Assembly (NCBI GenBank): GCA_964017235.1
Contig: OZ024935.1
Span: 90,519,207 to 90,583,206, forward strand
From: Sabellastarte sp. h YS-2021
Taxonomy: Eukaryota; Annelida; Polychaeta; Sabellida; Sabellidae
DNA: 64,000 bases
Direction of reading: 5' to 3'
Shown here: positions 24,208-37,700 of the stretch, piece after piece
Layout: each line of letters opens with the position of its first letter
Numbering within the stretch: the stretch's first letter is position 1
Translations under genes and position numbers: made by a program
The notes under the pieces: model-generated
What the model saw: only the letters and a program-made list of their open reading frames with translations
Databases searched by the model: none
What the model was told of the DNA's origin: nothing

Positions 24208-27200
24208 ACCAAGTTTTGGTGCTTTGGAATCTCTACATGAACAGATGAGATGTAGTTCTTTTGGATGTTGTCCATAATGCATTTAAATGCATTTTAAAAA
24301 GTTCTTTTAGGGTTAAAGGAGTTAGTTACTCTCAACTACTGACTGTTTCTGAAGTATATATCAATTCAAGTCATACAATGGCATCTGTTAAATGCTTTCC
24401 TGGACATCCAAACTCAGAATGAGACTTTGCTGATTAATCCATTTCACTTTATTACAAGGACCAGACTGTGTATGTTGACTACATGTGCCATAACATGCTG
24501 TTCAAGAAAGTGCCGGCTTCTCATGACTGCTTCAGGAATGACTGATGTTCCTGATGGAATCTTTGTCTGATCTTCCAGAGATTGAAGTTGCCTCTCATAT
24601 ATGAAAATATACTGCTAACCCACTAGACTGCCTCTCTGTTCAGGATAACTTATCATATAAAATTATTATATTTTGGAACATTTTTGGACCGTGTCGTATT
24701 CTGGAAAGAGAATTAATTCTGAATATTCACAAAGCAGCCACCCTGGGCGGAAGTCTCACAGGCAGTTGAAGTAATGAAAAAGTAGTGCATCTGCACTGAC
24801 AGAGATTCTCCACTGAATGATCTCGTTGGTGCTAACTCTTCTACTTCAGATCAAGATTATTTGTAGAACTGAAAACGTTACCTTATCCCTTTTATTCATT
24901 ATTTATTGTTACTGTGGTGGTCACATAAGAAAAAGCAGGGGTGTTTTACATATCCCAAATTAAAATATATAGTTTGGGGAACTTGTTCTAGAAGGCTTTA
25001 ATGACGTGAAAGTGTAAGATGAATGACTGTAAAATGTTAACATGGTGTACTGGTGCTGCTTAGTACAGATTGTACTGATGTTTTATTATCTGATACATAA
25101 GAACAATATAAAACCTTGTGTGCCACACCTGTAATCCTGTAATATACTCTCATCTTTATTCCTGATATATTTTTGGTCTGCTATGCGGGAACTTTTCTGT
25201 GTTCTATTTTAAGCAAGTTTACTTTCCTGCTGTCACATGTACATGCTTAAGTTAACATTTTTTTCTGTTTATTTTTCATTTCATCAGATGTCTTCCACAA
25301 ATACTCTGTTTTGTAAGTACATTTCCTCTCTGTGTTACTGCCTGGATGCAAAATATTTTAAGTGTGGTGTGTTCTGCAAATCAGTTTGCTTTGGTAGTTA
25401 GTTTGGTCCATGGTGATCTAGTAGTGAACAAGTTTGGCCAAAGGTCAAAGTTGGTGTTTTACATCCCATTCAATAGCTATATTGGTACAGATCCAAAGCA
25501 TGGTCACTTGTCCAAGACAAACCTACATAGCGGTGACAGCCTGTGATTAGATGCCAAGCTTTCCAAGCCACTAGGTCACCAATTAACAAGCTTGGCATCT
25601 GAACACTGACTGTCACCACATGTGGCAATGCTGTGGGCCTTTCCAATATTTTATTTATTTAATTATTTGGGGTTTTAGATCGCTTTTAACACTGTACTGG
25701 TCATATCACAATGGGTAGTTGGAAGGGCAGAGGAAACCAGTACATACAGTTGGCCAAGGTTCTGTACTGTAAACTGCCGACCAACGGCAAGCAACTACCA
25801 GCTTTCCCACTTGAGGCCGTGCCTGGAACCAAACCCCGGCCTCAGAGGTGGGAGGAGAGAGTGTTACCACTCTGCCCCCGTGGCCCCCTTTCCAATATGA
25901 CTCAGTCTGTTGAATGAGACGTAAAGCCCTATTTGTAACATAAATCAGCATTAATTTGAAAATTATGTTGCCCATTTTCAAGTAAATAAATGTTCAGCTT
26001 ATTCAAAACACTGTTGAATGAATTAAAAACACTGCCGCAAATGTATATTGTTATGAGGGTGTGTCTAAATGAATGCCCATGCTAATGCATGAGGTTATAA
26101 CTGTACTAAAATGTTCACCTAAAAGGTTGTTTCTATATTTTTATAAAATATAAATTCAACACTTGTTTCTTTTTCCCCTGTGCTTGTTTACAGTTTAAGT
26201 ACATGGCAGCAGAAAGAATCTGTCACACCTTGGAAAATGTAATACATTGCCTTCTCTATAGACCTAGTGCAAGGTCCTACCTTAGTCCATTACGACTCCA
26301 GTGGGAACATTATCCAGAGAGAGTGTAAAATTCCGGCCTGTTATAAAGTGCAAGCATTCATTGTCTCAAAAAAATATCCCAAAGTGACGACTTGTGAGCA
26401 AGTCTACCTTCCCTACTAGTCCTGTTGGCTTCAGTAGTCCCCAATTTCAACTGTAAAGTCCACAATTCTCATTAAAAAGCTTTTTCTACATCTTTCAGTG
26501 ATAATGCACCAGTGTCTTTGGAACTCCCTTCACTTTTAATAAAAGAAGCAGTTCTTTGGTACTACTCTTTAGGAAGCATGTTAAGACCTATGCCCCCAAC
26601 TCAAGCTTCCCAACTTAGTACTTTCCATCCAATTACAGCCATAACCCACATCCTGCACTGTGTTGTAGTGGGTAACATACCTAGGAACAAGACATGGGTC
26701 AAAAATCAGGTACAGGCAGGTACATTTTGGCTCAACACATAAAATGGCGGCTCTTCTGCCATTGGGTCCTATCCCCTGTCGTAGGCTAAAGGACCTCAAG
26801 GACATTGATAAATGGTCATCAATGAGCCTCTGTCTTTGGAAGGGTCACATAATGCCTTGAGTCCTGTAGTACAAGGAGATATGTTAAGTATAAATATACA
26901 ACACACTACGACCATGCATTAACAATTTAGAACACCCCTTGAGTCACTTTTGTCATTCTTTTGTTTAGTGCACGGAAGACATTGCACCTGCCAAGCAGAT
27001 AGGCTGATATGAGTTAGGATCACTGAGGTTATACAGTGTTCATACTTACCTTGGAAGTGTCATCATCAAAGTGATGGTAGCTTTAGGTACCCTTTAGGTA
27101 CCCAGCACCACAGATGTAAGAGTCAAGTGAATTCCAAACTTATTAACCCATGAACCACTGATTTTGGCTGCTGCCGCATTGGAATCCCTTTCATTTTTGG

Positions 27201-28292
27201 CACGTATCTAACAGACCCTCCATAATACCATTCCATAGTAATGAATTTGTTACACTCTGGTTTGATGCATTTAACAATAATGCCAATGGTATTCAGCTTT
27301 TGAGTTCTTAAATGCAATTGGTTTGAATCATTTCTTATCTCTTCTCACCAAGTCTTTATCTTGTGATGCTTTTTAATCTCCTGCCTATTTCCTGATAATA
27401 AGGGTGTTCTCACCTCTCCATTTTCTTACAACATGGATACTTGGTCATTTTACCTTCTGTTCAGTATTGTATATCATAGAAATTATGAAAAGCTTTTCCA
27501 CAATAAACAGATTTCATTCTGGATCTAGTTCGTTTATTAATTGGTTAAGTTAAGTCATTTTTACTTATTTTCTGTGATCACAAAATTGTCAGAACCCCTG
27601 ATTCAAACCACAATCTATTATTAGGGTATCATGATATCAATAATACAATCCCTCCGAATGAAATGTCTGATGCTGACATCTGTTTTTGGCAAAATCACAT
27701 GAGAATAAGAACCTTTTTACAGTTGAATTATGTATGTCATCATAATACATTCGTACACACATGCACTACCACGTATTGCATGATGTTTACACCACTGTTG
27801 CACGATTGCCTTCTGCCTACCACACTAATTTAGGGAATGTTATATTGATCATAGAGCTTACATTTTCAGTTGTTTAGGTGAGGAGAATGGTCGTAGCAAT
27901 TGCCAGGAAGTGGGTTCAAACCCGTGCCTATTGCGGTGAAAGCTAAGTGAATGCAAACAAAAAACTGTTTACTATAGAGCCGCTCAGATATATTTGCACA
28001 ATATAATCAAGCTAGCATAGCATAGCAAGGTTTCATTTGAGAATGCATATGTTGCATGAATATTTCAAGTGTAGGTGATTTACAATCTTTACTGTAACGT
28101 GTTCTTCATGCCCATTATTCATGTTATCAGTATTTAGATCTAAGTCCCCCTGTGTACTTTTATAAAATGTGTGCATATACTGTTATACTTCGTGAAATAT
28201 ACTGAAATAGTAAGGTACACATTCAAAGGATGATAAACAAAAGTAAAGTCCAGGAAATCGAACACAGGAAGTGTGCTTTTTAAAATTGTATC
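24208..28292. other. 3' UTR of gene B and intergenic region to gene C
   Basis: No exon seen. The end of gene B is not clear: an AATAAA at 27502-27507 is canonical but distant. Stretch 25450-25640 is a dispersed-repeat copy (GGTGACAGCCTGTGATTAGA) and is followed by the SINE at 25650. The promoter of gene C should lie before 28293, but no motif stands out. Confidence 0.4.
25650..25887 (-). mobile_element. tRNA-derived SINE, 11-bp TSD
   Basis: Minus-strand copy with a (TTTAT)n start, GGGGTTTTAGATCGC tail and tRNA-like head complement (GGTGGGAGGAGAGAGTG). Flanked by the duplication CTTTCCAATAT at 25639-25649 and 25888-25898. B-box complement slightly decayed (GGAACCAAACC). Confidence 0.92.
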
Positions 28293-31200
28293 ATGGATTC
28301 TGATTGGCCAGCGATGCCAACACCTTTTGGCAAAGAGATGAGAGCTGAATTCTTATTGGACAATGGAGTGACATTCTTGAATCATTGTGCTAAAGGAGCT
28401 GTTCCAAGAAAAGTGTTTGAAACACAAGTAAGGTACTGTGACAATACTTTATATTCACTCAATTCGGGAAATTGTACTGTGATATTATGTCAGTTTAGAT
28501 GTACTGACATATTCTTGTGATATTCTTGAAAGGAAAATGTTAGTTTCTGTCAAGTTCGTGTTCACACTCAATTTGACTTAACTGGCAGTTGAATGGGATG
28601 TAAAACATTCACCATGACTGTTGACTGTATTTTACTAATTTCTTTTTGAAGCTGTTCCATGTTATGTTCTAGAATAATAATAAAACACACTTTGAAACAC
28701 TTTTAATACCTGCAAGATCCCTTTGTAACATGACATCAATGTCTGCCAATTTTAATTGACTCTTTGCATCAGGAAAACTGCTGCCATAAATATACTCCAT
28801 TGAAAGCATTACGTTCTTATGAAAATAGGGGCCATGCTACGGCCATTAATAGTTTATCCCAGCTAAAGCTACAACCCAGTGTGCTCATACACATTTAATT
28901 AGTTATGGGTGCATTCGTGCATCACCCACTATTGCCTCTTTCAGAAAGAAGCTCAAAACCTATCTCTACGCAAAGGCTTATCCTCCTTAGCTCATTTTCT
29001 CTTATGGCTTCTCCGTGGTGCCGACCTACTTCTGTCCCTGGACTTTGAATTTGCATATTGCTATTGTCTTGTTGCGCCTTAGAGTCCACTACTCAGTGGA
29101 GATTAAGCGCTATAAAAGTTACATTAGAATTAGAATGGGTGGCCATGTTCTGTCCAACTCGTATTTGGATAGGACCTGTTTGGGGAGATTCGTTGGGATT
29201 TGCATTTCAGATATCGGCAGGACTCATTTAATATAATACAATACAGCAAAGGAATGTAGGGGCCACGGTGGCATAGCGGCAACACTCTTGCCTCCAACCT
29301 CTGAGATCGGGGTTCGGTTCCCGGCCTGACCTCAAGTGGCAAAGCTGGTAGTTGCTTGCTGTTGGTCGGCATTTTACAGTACAGAACCTTGATTAACTGG
29401 ATGTACTGGTTTCCTCTGCCCATAAAACTACCCGTCTTGATATGACCTATACAATGTGTTGAAAGCGAAGTTAAAACCCAAAAAAATAAATAATAAGGAA
29501 TGTAGTTCGCATTGTGAGAATTTTGAAGTGCACCAAGATATGAGGTTTTGAGCTACATGAACAATTAGGCCTTGTAGTATAGTAGAAATAAAATGTGTAC
29601 AGAAATGCAAAGGTGTGACCTTAGCTTTATCAATAGGTTGTTTCTACAGTTCAGAGTTTACTTTGGTCAATATGGGAAAAATACCTTCACAAGGGTGGAC
29701 AGTCTTAAGGACAGAACAGTGCAATATACAAATGGTTGGACTAATTGCCTGACCCTTGTACCGTCCTGTCTGTAAGACTGTCCACCCCTGTGTATCACCT
29801 AGAAATCATTTAAAATCACCCAAACATCAACTAAATGAAAAATTATGTTACAAACCACAAATAATTCTCAATATATGGGCGATTTTGATGGGACAAACCA
29901 TCAAATTGTTCCTTGTTTTGTGTAGAAACAACCTTATTATCAAGAAGGAAAACAATCACTTGGCGTCTGTATGAGGTTTTAACTCTGACTTTGTAGTTCA
30001 TAAAAAGAGGTAGGGAATTACAGAGGACCTGAGAGTCAGTATGGCCTGGGGATTGAAAATAACCAAGACTGTATATGAAACATGTCTAGGAAAAATAATT
30101 CATTGATTACACCTTGTTTAGGCTGGCTCAGGAGATTGAGAAAAATCCCGAATATTATTGGAAACTCTCAAAGTGGGAACGATGGAACGGGAACTTACAA
30201 AAGATAGCCGACTTCCTGTGTGCTGACGTCACTAACCTCACTTTTGTGGAGAACACCACCAGAGGTATGATAGAAGTATGTGTGACGTCATAGACCTGTC
30301 ATTGTGACGTCATAGCAAGGAACGCTGAAACTCTTACACATTCCTCAAAATATTAGATGTATAAGAATAGTATCCGACAAAACATGGAAAAAAAACCAAA
30401 ATGTTATCACGGATTCGAGGTTTTAAATCAAGAAGGCTAAGAATGGCTGTTTATTTCCTAGAATCATGATGAAATTTTCGTTATCTCATGGTTTGAAGGG
30501 TGTTAATTAATTATTTCTATTCTAACATGACAAAGGTGAATATGTGAGAGATAATCGAGAAGCATTCTAAGTAATAATTAAAGTAATAATTAAAGTAAAA
30601 CTTCATTTCTACACTTTGTAGCAGACGCAGTTACCCAAATAAAGTATGTTCCTTCAATTCCTCTCAATTCACTCATTAAAATTGACAGTCTCACAAATAA
30701 TATTTCTTTCAGCCGTTCTAGAAATTATACCCCTATTCCTATAACAACCAGTCCCTTAGTAACATCTTACAGGAAGCATCTGAAAACTCACTTCCCCACA
30801 ACTCATGTTTCCCCACCTGATAAAGATTGAGTTGAGTGATCTTCTCCCAAAAGGCTATCAGTCATAGGATTCGCCTGAGCTACTGTACAGGAGTGGATGG
30901 GAGTTTTAGTACTTGAGTTATCTCTAGTAAGAACTAGAAAGCACTTGTAGAGGGCACACCTCCACCACGACACATTTCCAACAAATAGGGAATTATTTTT
31001 ATTTATTTATTTTTATTTATTATTTTTTTTGTATCCAGAATACAATCCAGTTCTTTTCCTAAATGTTATCACCTCTTCTTGGTCAGACCCTACCCTCATA
31101 TAACATTTCATAAAGAAAAGCTCATTACTTTTGGAATATTAGAGAGTTTGCGAACAATGTTTTTAATGTCCGTATCTACTATATATATCTGCGTTACACG

Positions 31201-31698
31201 TCATAGATTTGTGTGTTGGATGTATTTTCATAAGGTTTTAACTGCACAATGTTACGTTTTTTACGTGGCAAATGACTTTGCCACGTAACTTGTTTCCCTT
31301 ATGGATTTATTAATTATTGGAGCAATAAAGTGTGTTATACATGTCAGTACATAGTTCTTGAGAGACTGCATGTTCATTATTTTTATCAACTTTGTCAATT
31401 TTTGAAAAACCCGAGTGTACAATGACCAGCCTTTTTTCATCCCCTGTCATAAATTTTTTAAAGTAATAAACATAATCCTCCAAAGTTTTATGTACGTGCC
31501 TTTTAAAAGGTATTTAACTTGTGGGTTTATTGGTTGTTGGGCAAATAAAGTTTGTAATATATATCAGTACCCAGTTCATTCAGTACTGTAGATGATTCAA
31601 ACCAGTGTATTTATCTTTATTGATTTGTAGAATTACTAATTAATTTAAAAGAAATACTTGTAAAAATCCTAGTTCAAACGCTGTTCACAAACAACAAC

Positions 31699-31735
<37 letters not shown>

Positions 31736-34700
31736 ACAATGACTTTCTCCCGTATTGATTAATTATGTTGTGTGTTTTTGCAAGGAGCGTTTGTGAAACG
31801 TTGTTTGCAAACTCTAATGTCAGCCAGAAAACCTAAGTCATTGAAAATGGGACCTTTAAAAAAATAATGATTTTTAGTATGTTCCGGACTTGCCCAAAAA
31901 TTTAACGATAATTAATTTGGTGAGACAATACACAAATGATATCTTCTGAGAGGTATGTCAATTACTTTTGAGTTATTGCAAACACATACAGACAAAAACA
32001 CATAGCTCAAAACATAGTCCTATATCTTTTCACTTACAATTATATGGCTTGTCAAGTTTTCCCTCCAACTGTCATAGTAGTTTCCCGAGTTTAAAATCAA
32101 GAAGGTTTTACAATAACCCTCAAAGGTGTAACGGTGATATAAAAGTCAAATATACAAGTCCATCAGCATTCTATTTACACACCACATGCCAAAATATAAA
32201 TCTGTACCAATACAGATATAACATTGTGTATTATTTATGTTTCTAAGGCATCAGCAACATTCTGACGTCATATCCGTTTCAGGAAGGAGACGCCATTTTG
32301 TACAACAGTTTTACCCATCCAGTGGTGAAAAATCAGATCAAAGGGCTTCTTCATTCAAAGAAAGGTTGGTTATTATTCAATAGATGTATATAATAGGGAT
32401 GGGACTGAGTAATAATGCTTGACGAATCAGTCAAATGTCATGAAAATTCTATCCTGAAAGAGTCACACCTTTGTTAATTTTTTTCATTAAATTGCATAAT
32501 GTAACATTTTGACAATATTCACCATTTTAAATGTAGACATCAGTCATTCAAATGATTCAAGGCTTTTTTATCTTTATATTTTTTCTTGTTTATGTGAGTC
32601 GCCCAATTTGATGTTGTTTCCTGTCAAGGTACATACCAAACTTCGCAAGGGCTTGATGTTTAATCATTGTGGAATTGACCCCAATTATTTGTATTTGTCA
32701 TACTCATAGTAGGTATTGTGTTATTGCATAGACAAAACCCTTCAGTTATGTACAAGTACCATCCCTCTCAAAGGGCAGGGTGGGGGTATTGTAATCATCA
32801 CCACTTTTTCGGCATGCAAAAAACACAGAAAAATATACATGGATTGGGGGCATATTTTTACACAATGTAAGGTCTAGCCATGTCTCCGTCCTCCTCATGT
32901 ACAACTCAAACACTATGCAATAGATCAGGCTCATACCCGCACAGGGTGTGGTCTAGTCATGTCTCCATCTCCTCGTGTACAACTCAAACAGTATGCAATA
33001 GATCAGGGTCATATGCTCAGAGGGTGGGGTGTACTTATGTTTCCGTCCTCCACATGTACAACTCAAACACTATGCAAAAAATCAGGGTCATACTCACATA
33101 GCATGTGTGGTCTAGCCAAGCCTTTGTCCTCATGTAAAACTCAAACAGTATGCAATAGATCAGGTTCATACCTACACAGGGTGGGGCCTACTCACCAGGT
33201 TTGGTCCTACTCCATCATGATTTGAATAGATGATCCTAATTCGGATCATAATTAACTTATTACATTACTTAACAACTGACAAAAATGGGAGAGTAGTATA
33301 ATATTTTATATTGACTTATAAAGGAAATGTCTCTTCCATTACCAAGATCAAATTTTCACTCCCACAGAGCTGAATCTTGCTGCTGTTGAGGTACAGCTTG
33401 AGCTGCCTTGTCCAGGAAGTGACATACTACAGAAATATCATGAAAGTCTGAAGAAACACACAAACATCAGATTGGTTATCACTGGTAAATATTGAGTTGT
33501 CCTTTATTTGTCAAGTGGTATGGACAGGTAATCTTAGGCGTGTAGAAACAGGGCTCTTTTATATTTTGTCACTTGTAACAGAATAATAAAAAAACAAAAA
33601 ACAGGACCTGGGTATTAGCTTCTGCATCTTTTATAAAATTTTATAATCATTTTACATTTATTACCCACCACATTGTTTGCATGATAGGTAAAAATAGGTT
33701 CATATTTACCCAAGACAAGGAGCTTTTTCAGTCAGAAAACAGATTCATACTAAGAGGCACGAGTGAATACAAAAACTTTGATTCCTAGCTGTAGACATCT
33801 CCACCACTGTTTTTTTGAAGACAAGAAAAATCAATAGAGGCATTATCAAAATACCTTTCTAATGATATATATATACAATATATTTTGCAGGTAACATAAT
33901 TTCAGAACTACTTCCAAAAATTCTAGACTTTTTTTACAAAGAGAATAAATACTGTCATTCCAGACTATGTTTGCGGTAGGCCAGCCACGATGTTCCCAGT
34001 TCAGACATTGGTAGATCTGTGCTGTACACACGGTGTGCACATTCTGGTGGATGCAGCACATGCTTTTGGGTTACTGCCTGTACAACTGGACAAACTGGGA
34101 GCTGACTTCATAGTGGGTAAGACAGAGGCTAAAAAGAGAAATGACAGTTCCAATCTAATACAACTGAGTTTTATAGTGACTGGCCCTCTCTAAATCACAG
34201 ATTTTGTTATTGTCCGGATCAAACCCAGGACCACAGGGAGTCACAGAACCATTACATACCACACCTGTTAAGAACTCCGCAACTTGACCTTGTTGTATGT
34301 ACTCTTTACAAGTAAGTGTCCAATCCAGTGCTATCCGGTACCTTCAAGCTGACCATATATAATTAATACAATTGTCTGTTCTGTCCATTCATCTCACCCC
34401 CTCTGTCTTTACTACCTTAATATCCACACATATATGTAAACTTTACCTCCGTCAATAAGGTATTAAATTCATGACCATTTGGTAATTTGCTTGTTTGTAT
34501 GTGGTTGTTTTTTTTCATTTTAGCAGGATTACACAAATACTACTGGTCAGATATTCATGAAAAATGAGATGGGACTTGATCCAACTTAGATCCCATTAAA
34601 AACAGAAATTAAAACAGATTGTGTTAAAAGTAACAGAAAAAACAAAATGTAAAAAAACAAATACACCTAATTAAATAGACTATGTATTTTGACACACAAA

Positions 34701-37700
34701 ACAAAATATAGCCTACTTCTAATATTTGTAAAAATAAATATATATCCATGTATATAAATATTCGTTAATCATATGAGTATGATAAATTAATCAAATAAAA
34801 CTCTATGACAATAGTCATTAAAACCAATACAAAAATCATGTGTGTGTTTTAATGAGTTATAAAGCAACAAATATATTTTGTAGTGCTTTATCCTATAACA
34901 AAACTTTATCCCAAAAAGTGTCAAATAGTCATGAAATAATGTTCAACATAAACAATAAATAATTAGTTTATATTTCATGAGATTTGACTATCCGTATAAA
35001 TAAATCTCTAAATAGACACCTGATATTTGACCAGATCCCCAACACAATTTGGGCACTTGGTACAGTATAAAATTAAATAGTATTCAAAATATATACTGGC
35101 AATTATCAAGTTATACTATTAATAGTCAACACCCAACTTTAGACCAGTTAAGAGTGTAAGTAACACTATGGTCACACACTTCCAAATTTGGGACACAAGC
35201 ACAGTTGACACATCTCTTAAGCAACTCGAAGTGAACATAATTTCCTATGATACCTAACCGTCCTAAGTCATTAGGAGGCAATGGGTCTGAATGTTATATG
35301 AATCACATATAGGAAATTTTCCCCAATTTATTGACCAGAAATCGATAAATAATGAAAAATACTTACAAACAATTACTTTTTTGCACACTTTACCAAAAAG
35401 TGCAAAAAAGGTGCAATGCACCGGTGCAATTGCACCTCTGAAAAAGTACTTCAGGGAATGGGTTGCCCCCATGTCTCTAGCCTCTGATGAGAAATCACAT
35501 GTTTGATTTCGAAATACAGTTGGATCTACAAAATCTGAACAGTATAAGGCAAATTCACTAACAGCTATTAGTGAACATTTCTGTTACTATTAACACAATC
35601 TGTTTTAATTTCTGTTTTTCACAATGAGTGCTGCCTCAGAAAGTGTTAGTAACAGCACCTTGGTAAGTGCAGTCTCCAGACTTGGTATTGATCACAACCA
35701 TGAGGAGAGCACTAGATCAGACACTCCACTCCCTTAGGATAACATCTCAGATGAAACTATTAACCTCCTCATAGCAGCCAGCAGCAAGCTTTCGAAGGAG
35801 GCACCTAAGGAGCAAAGCCAAACTAACTCCTAGTATATGTACTAGATTGGGCAAGTGCACTTACTGCCCATTGATTCATAAAATCAATACAGTAAAATGC
35901 AAAATCACCAACAAAATAACACCAATCACTAAAATCCCAAAATTCACCACTTGTGAATTAAGTGACATCATATACCTTATTACTTGCAAAAAGTGCAATA
36001 AGTATTATGTGGGTGAAACCAGTCGCCCATTTAGGAAACGAATATATGAACATAGACTTTCAGTGAGCCAACCCAGGGAGAACAGAATCACCCCTGTCTC
36101 TAAACATTTCACAGAGAAGGGGCATTCAGTAAAAGACATGCAATTCTCAGTGCTTGAGTGGTGTTCCCTTAAATACCACAAACCAGATTCCAATCACAGA
36201 AAGATGAGAGAGAAATGGTGGATGTGGAATATTGGGGCAATCCACCCTATTGGCATTAACCAATTTATTTAATTATTGGTACATTTCCGTGTCCCTCACA
36301 CTCAGGACATCTTCGTATCTTAGATCCCATTAAATATTGAGTAATTTCTTAAAACAAATACATATTTGGACATTTTTACCTCCTCGAAGGTATTAAAATT
36401 CTTGATTGTTTATTTGTCTGTCGGTTTGTTTTTCTGTTTGTTTGCCAGATTACACAACTACTACTGGTTGGATCTTCATGAAAAAAGTGAGAATATATAT
36501 ATTTTTTTATTCTGAGTGATCCGGTTCTAAAATCAAAGATCCAGATTTTCCCAGTACTTATTATTGATCTGTTACATGCCTTGGCAGAGGTGTGCACTCT
36601 CAAAGTGCTCTTGATATATCCGGTTATTATGTGAGTGGTTGCGTGCTGTAGCTCCCAACCCATATATACCTATTTATGTTACATCAGGTAGTTTCTACAA
36701 GTGGCTGTTCTGCCCACGCGGCTGTGCCATCATGTACGTTCACCCCCTCTGCCAACCTCACATCAAGCCCAGTGTCCTTGCACTTCACAGTGAGGGTCCG
36801 TACCCCCAACCCTTTCTGGACCAAGGTACAAGAGATGAAGTACCTTACCTGTGTATAGGGGAAGCCCTGAGGTTTTACCATTGGTTGGGTGGCTATGTGA
36901 GTAGATGTATGATTATTAAGTATTCTTATCCCTTATATAATGTGCCTTACTGTATGTAGAAGTAACATCACAACATTTGAATTAATGCTCCTTACTCTCT
37001 ATATAACCCTAGTTTTATGTCCATTGGCAAGGATTACTGCGTTAATTTCAAACTACCCTTTTCTTGTGTCAGAAGATGCAACGTTCATTCTGAAGATGGG
37101 ACAATTGTTGCCTAAACTAAAAAATAGTAAAGTTTTAGTAAAGTAACCAATGTATTTCTATGTGGAATATCTTAAGGCTTTGCATTCTTTCTGAAAACAC
37201 AATTGGTCCAAAACTAAAAATAATAAGAGGAATATTAGTCCCTGGAATTTTTGAGAATGCTCCAAACTAACACGATATATGTCTGTACAAATGGTGACCA
37301 ATGATGGCAAATAACTAGCATTTTGGAACTGAAAATATTAACAAAGTTTTTTTTACTTTTGACTGTCCCCATCACATTGACATGGTACACACACCAAGCA
37401 TAATATAAATAATGGTATATAACAGTTACACAGTCATTCCATGTTTTCTAATGGTAAGCATTAGAGCACCAAACCTGAGAGTTATGGCAGGAGTTTAATA
37501 ACTCCCTCTCATATGAGTACTGATAATTAATCTGCACCTGTCAATCTAGGATGCCCTGTGTGCATACAACATCCCACTTGCTGATGCTGCCGAGGAATTA
37601 CTGTCCTCTAGTTGGGGTACCAGTCTAACTGATGTCCCCAGAAGTGAACTGGTTCCCTTTCTGAGGAATGTACGGCTACCTGCAATGAAAGCTTACTCTG

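Noticed and set aside
32880-33225. Overlapping frames with CTTQT-CNRSGSY repeats
   Set aside because: Caused by the 79-bp tandem repeat within an intron of gene C.
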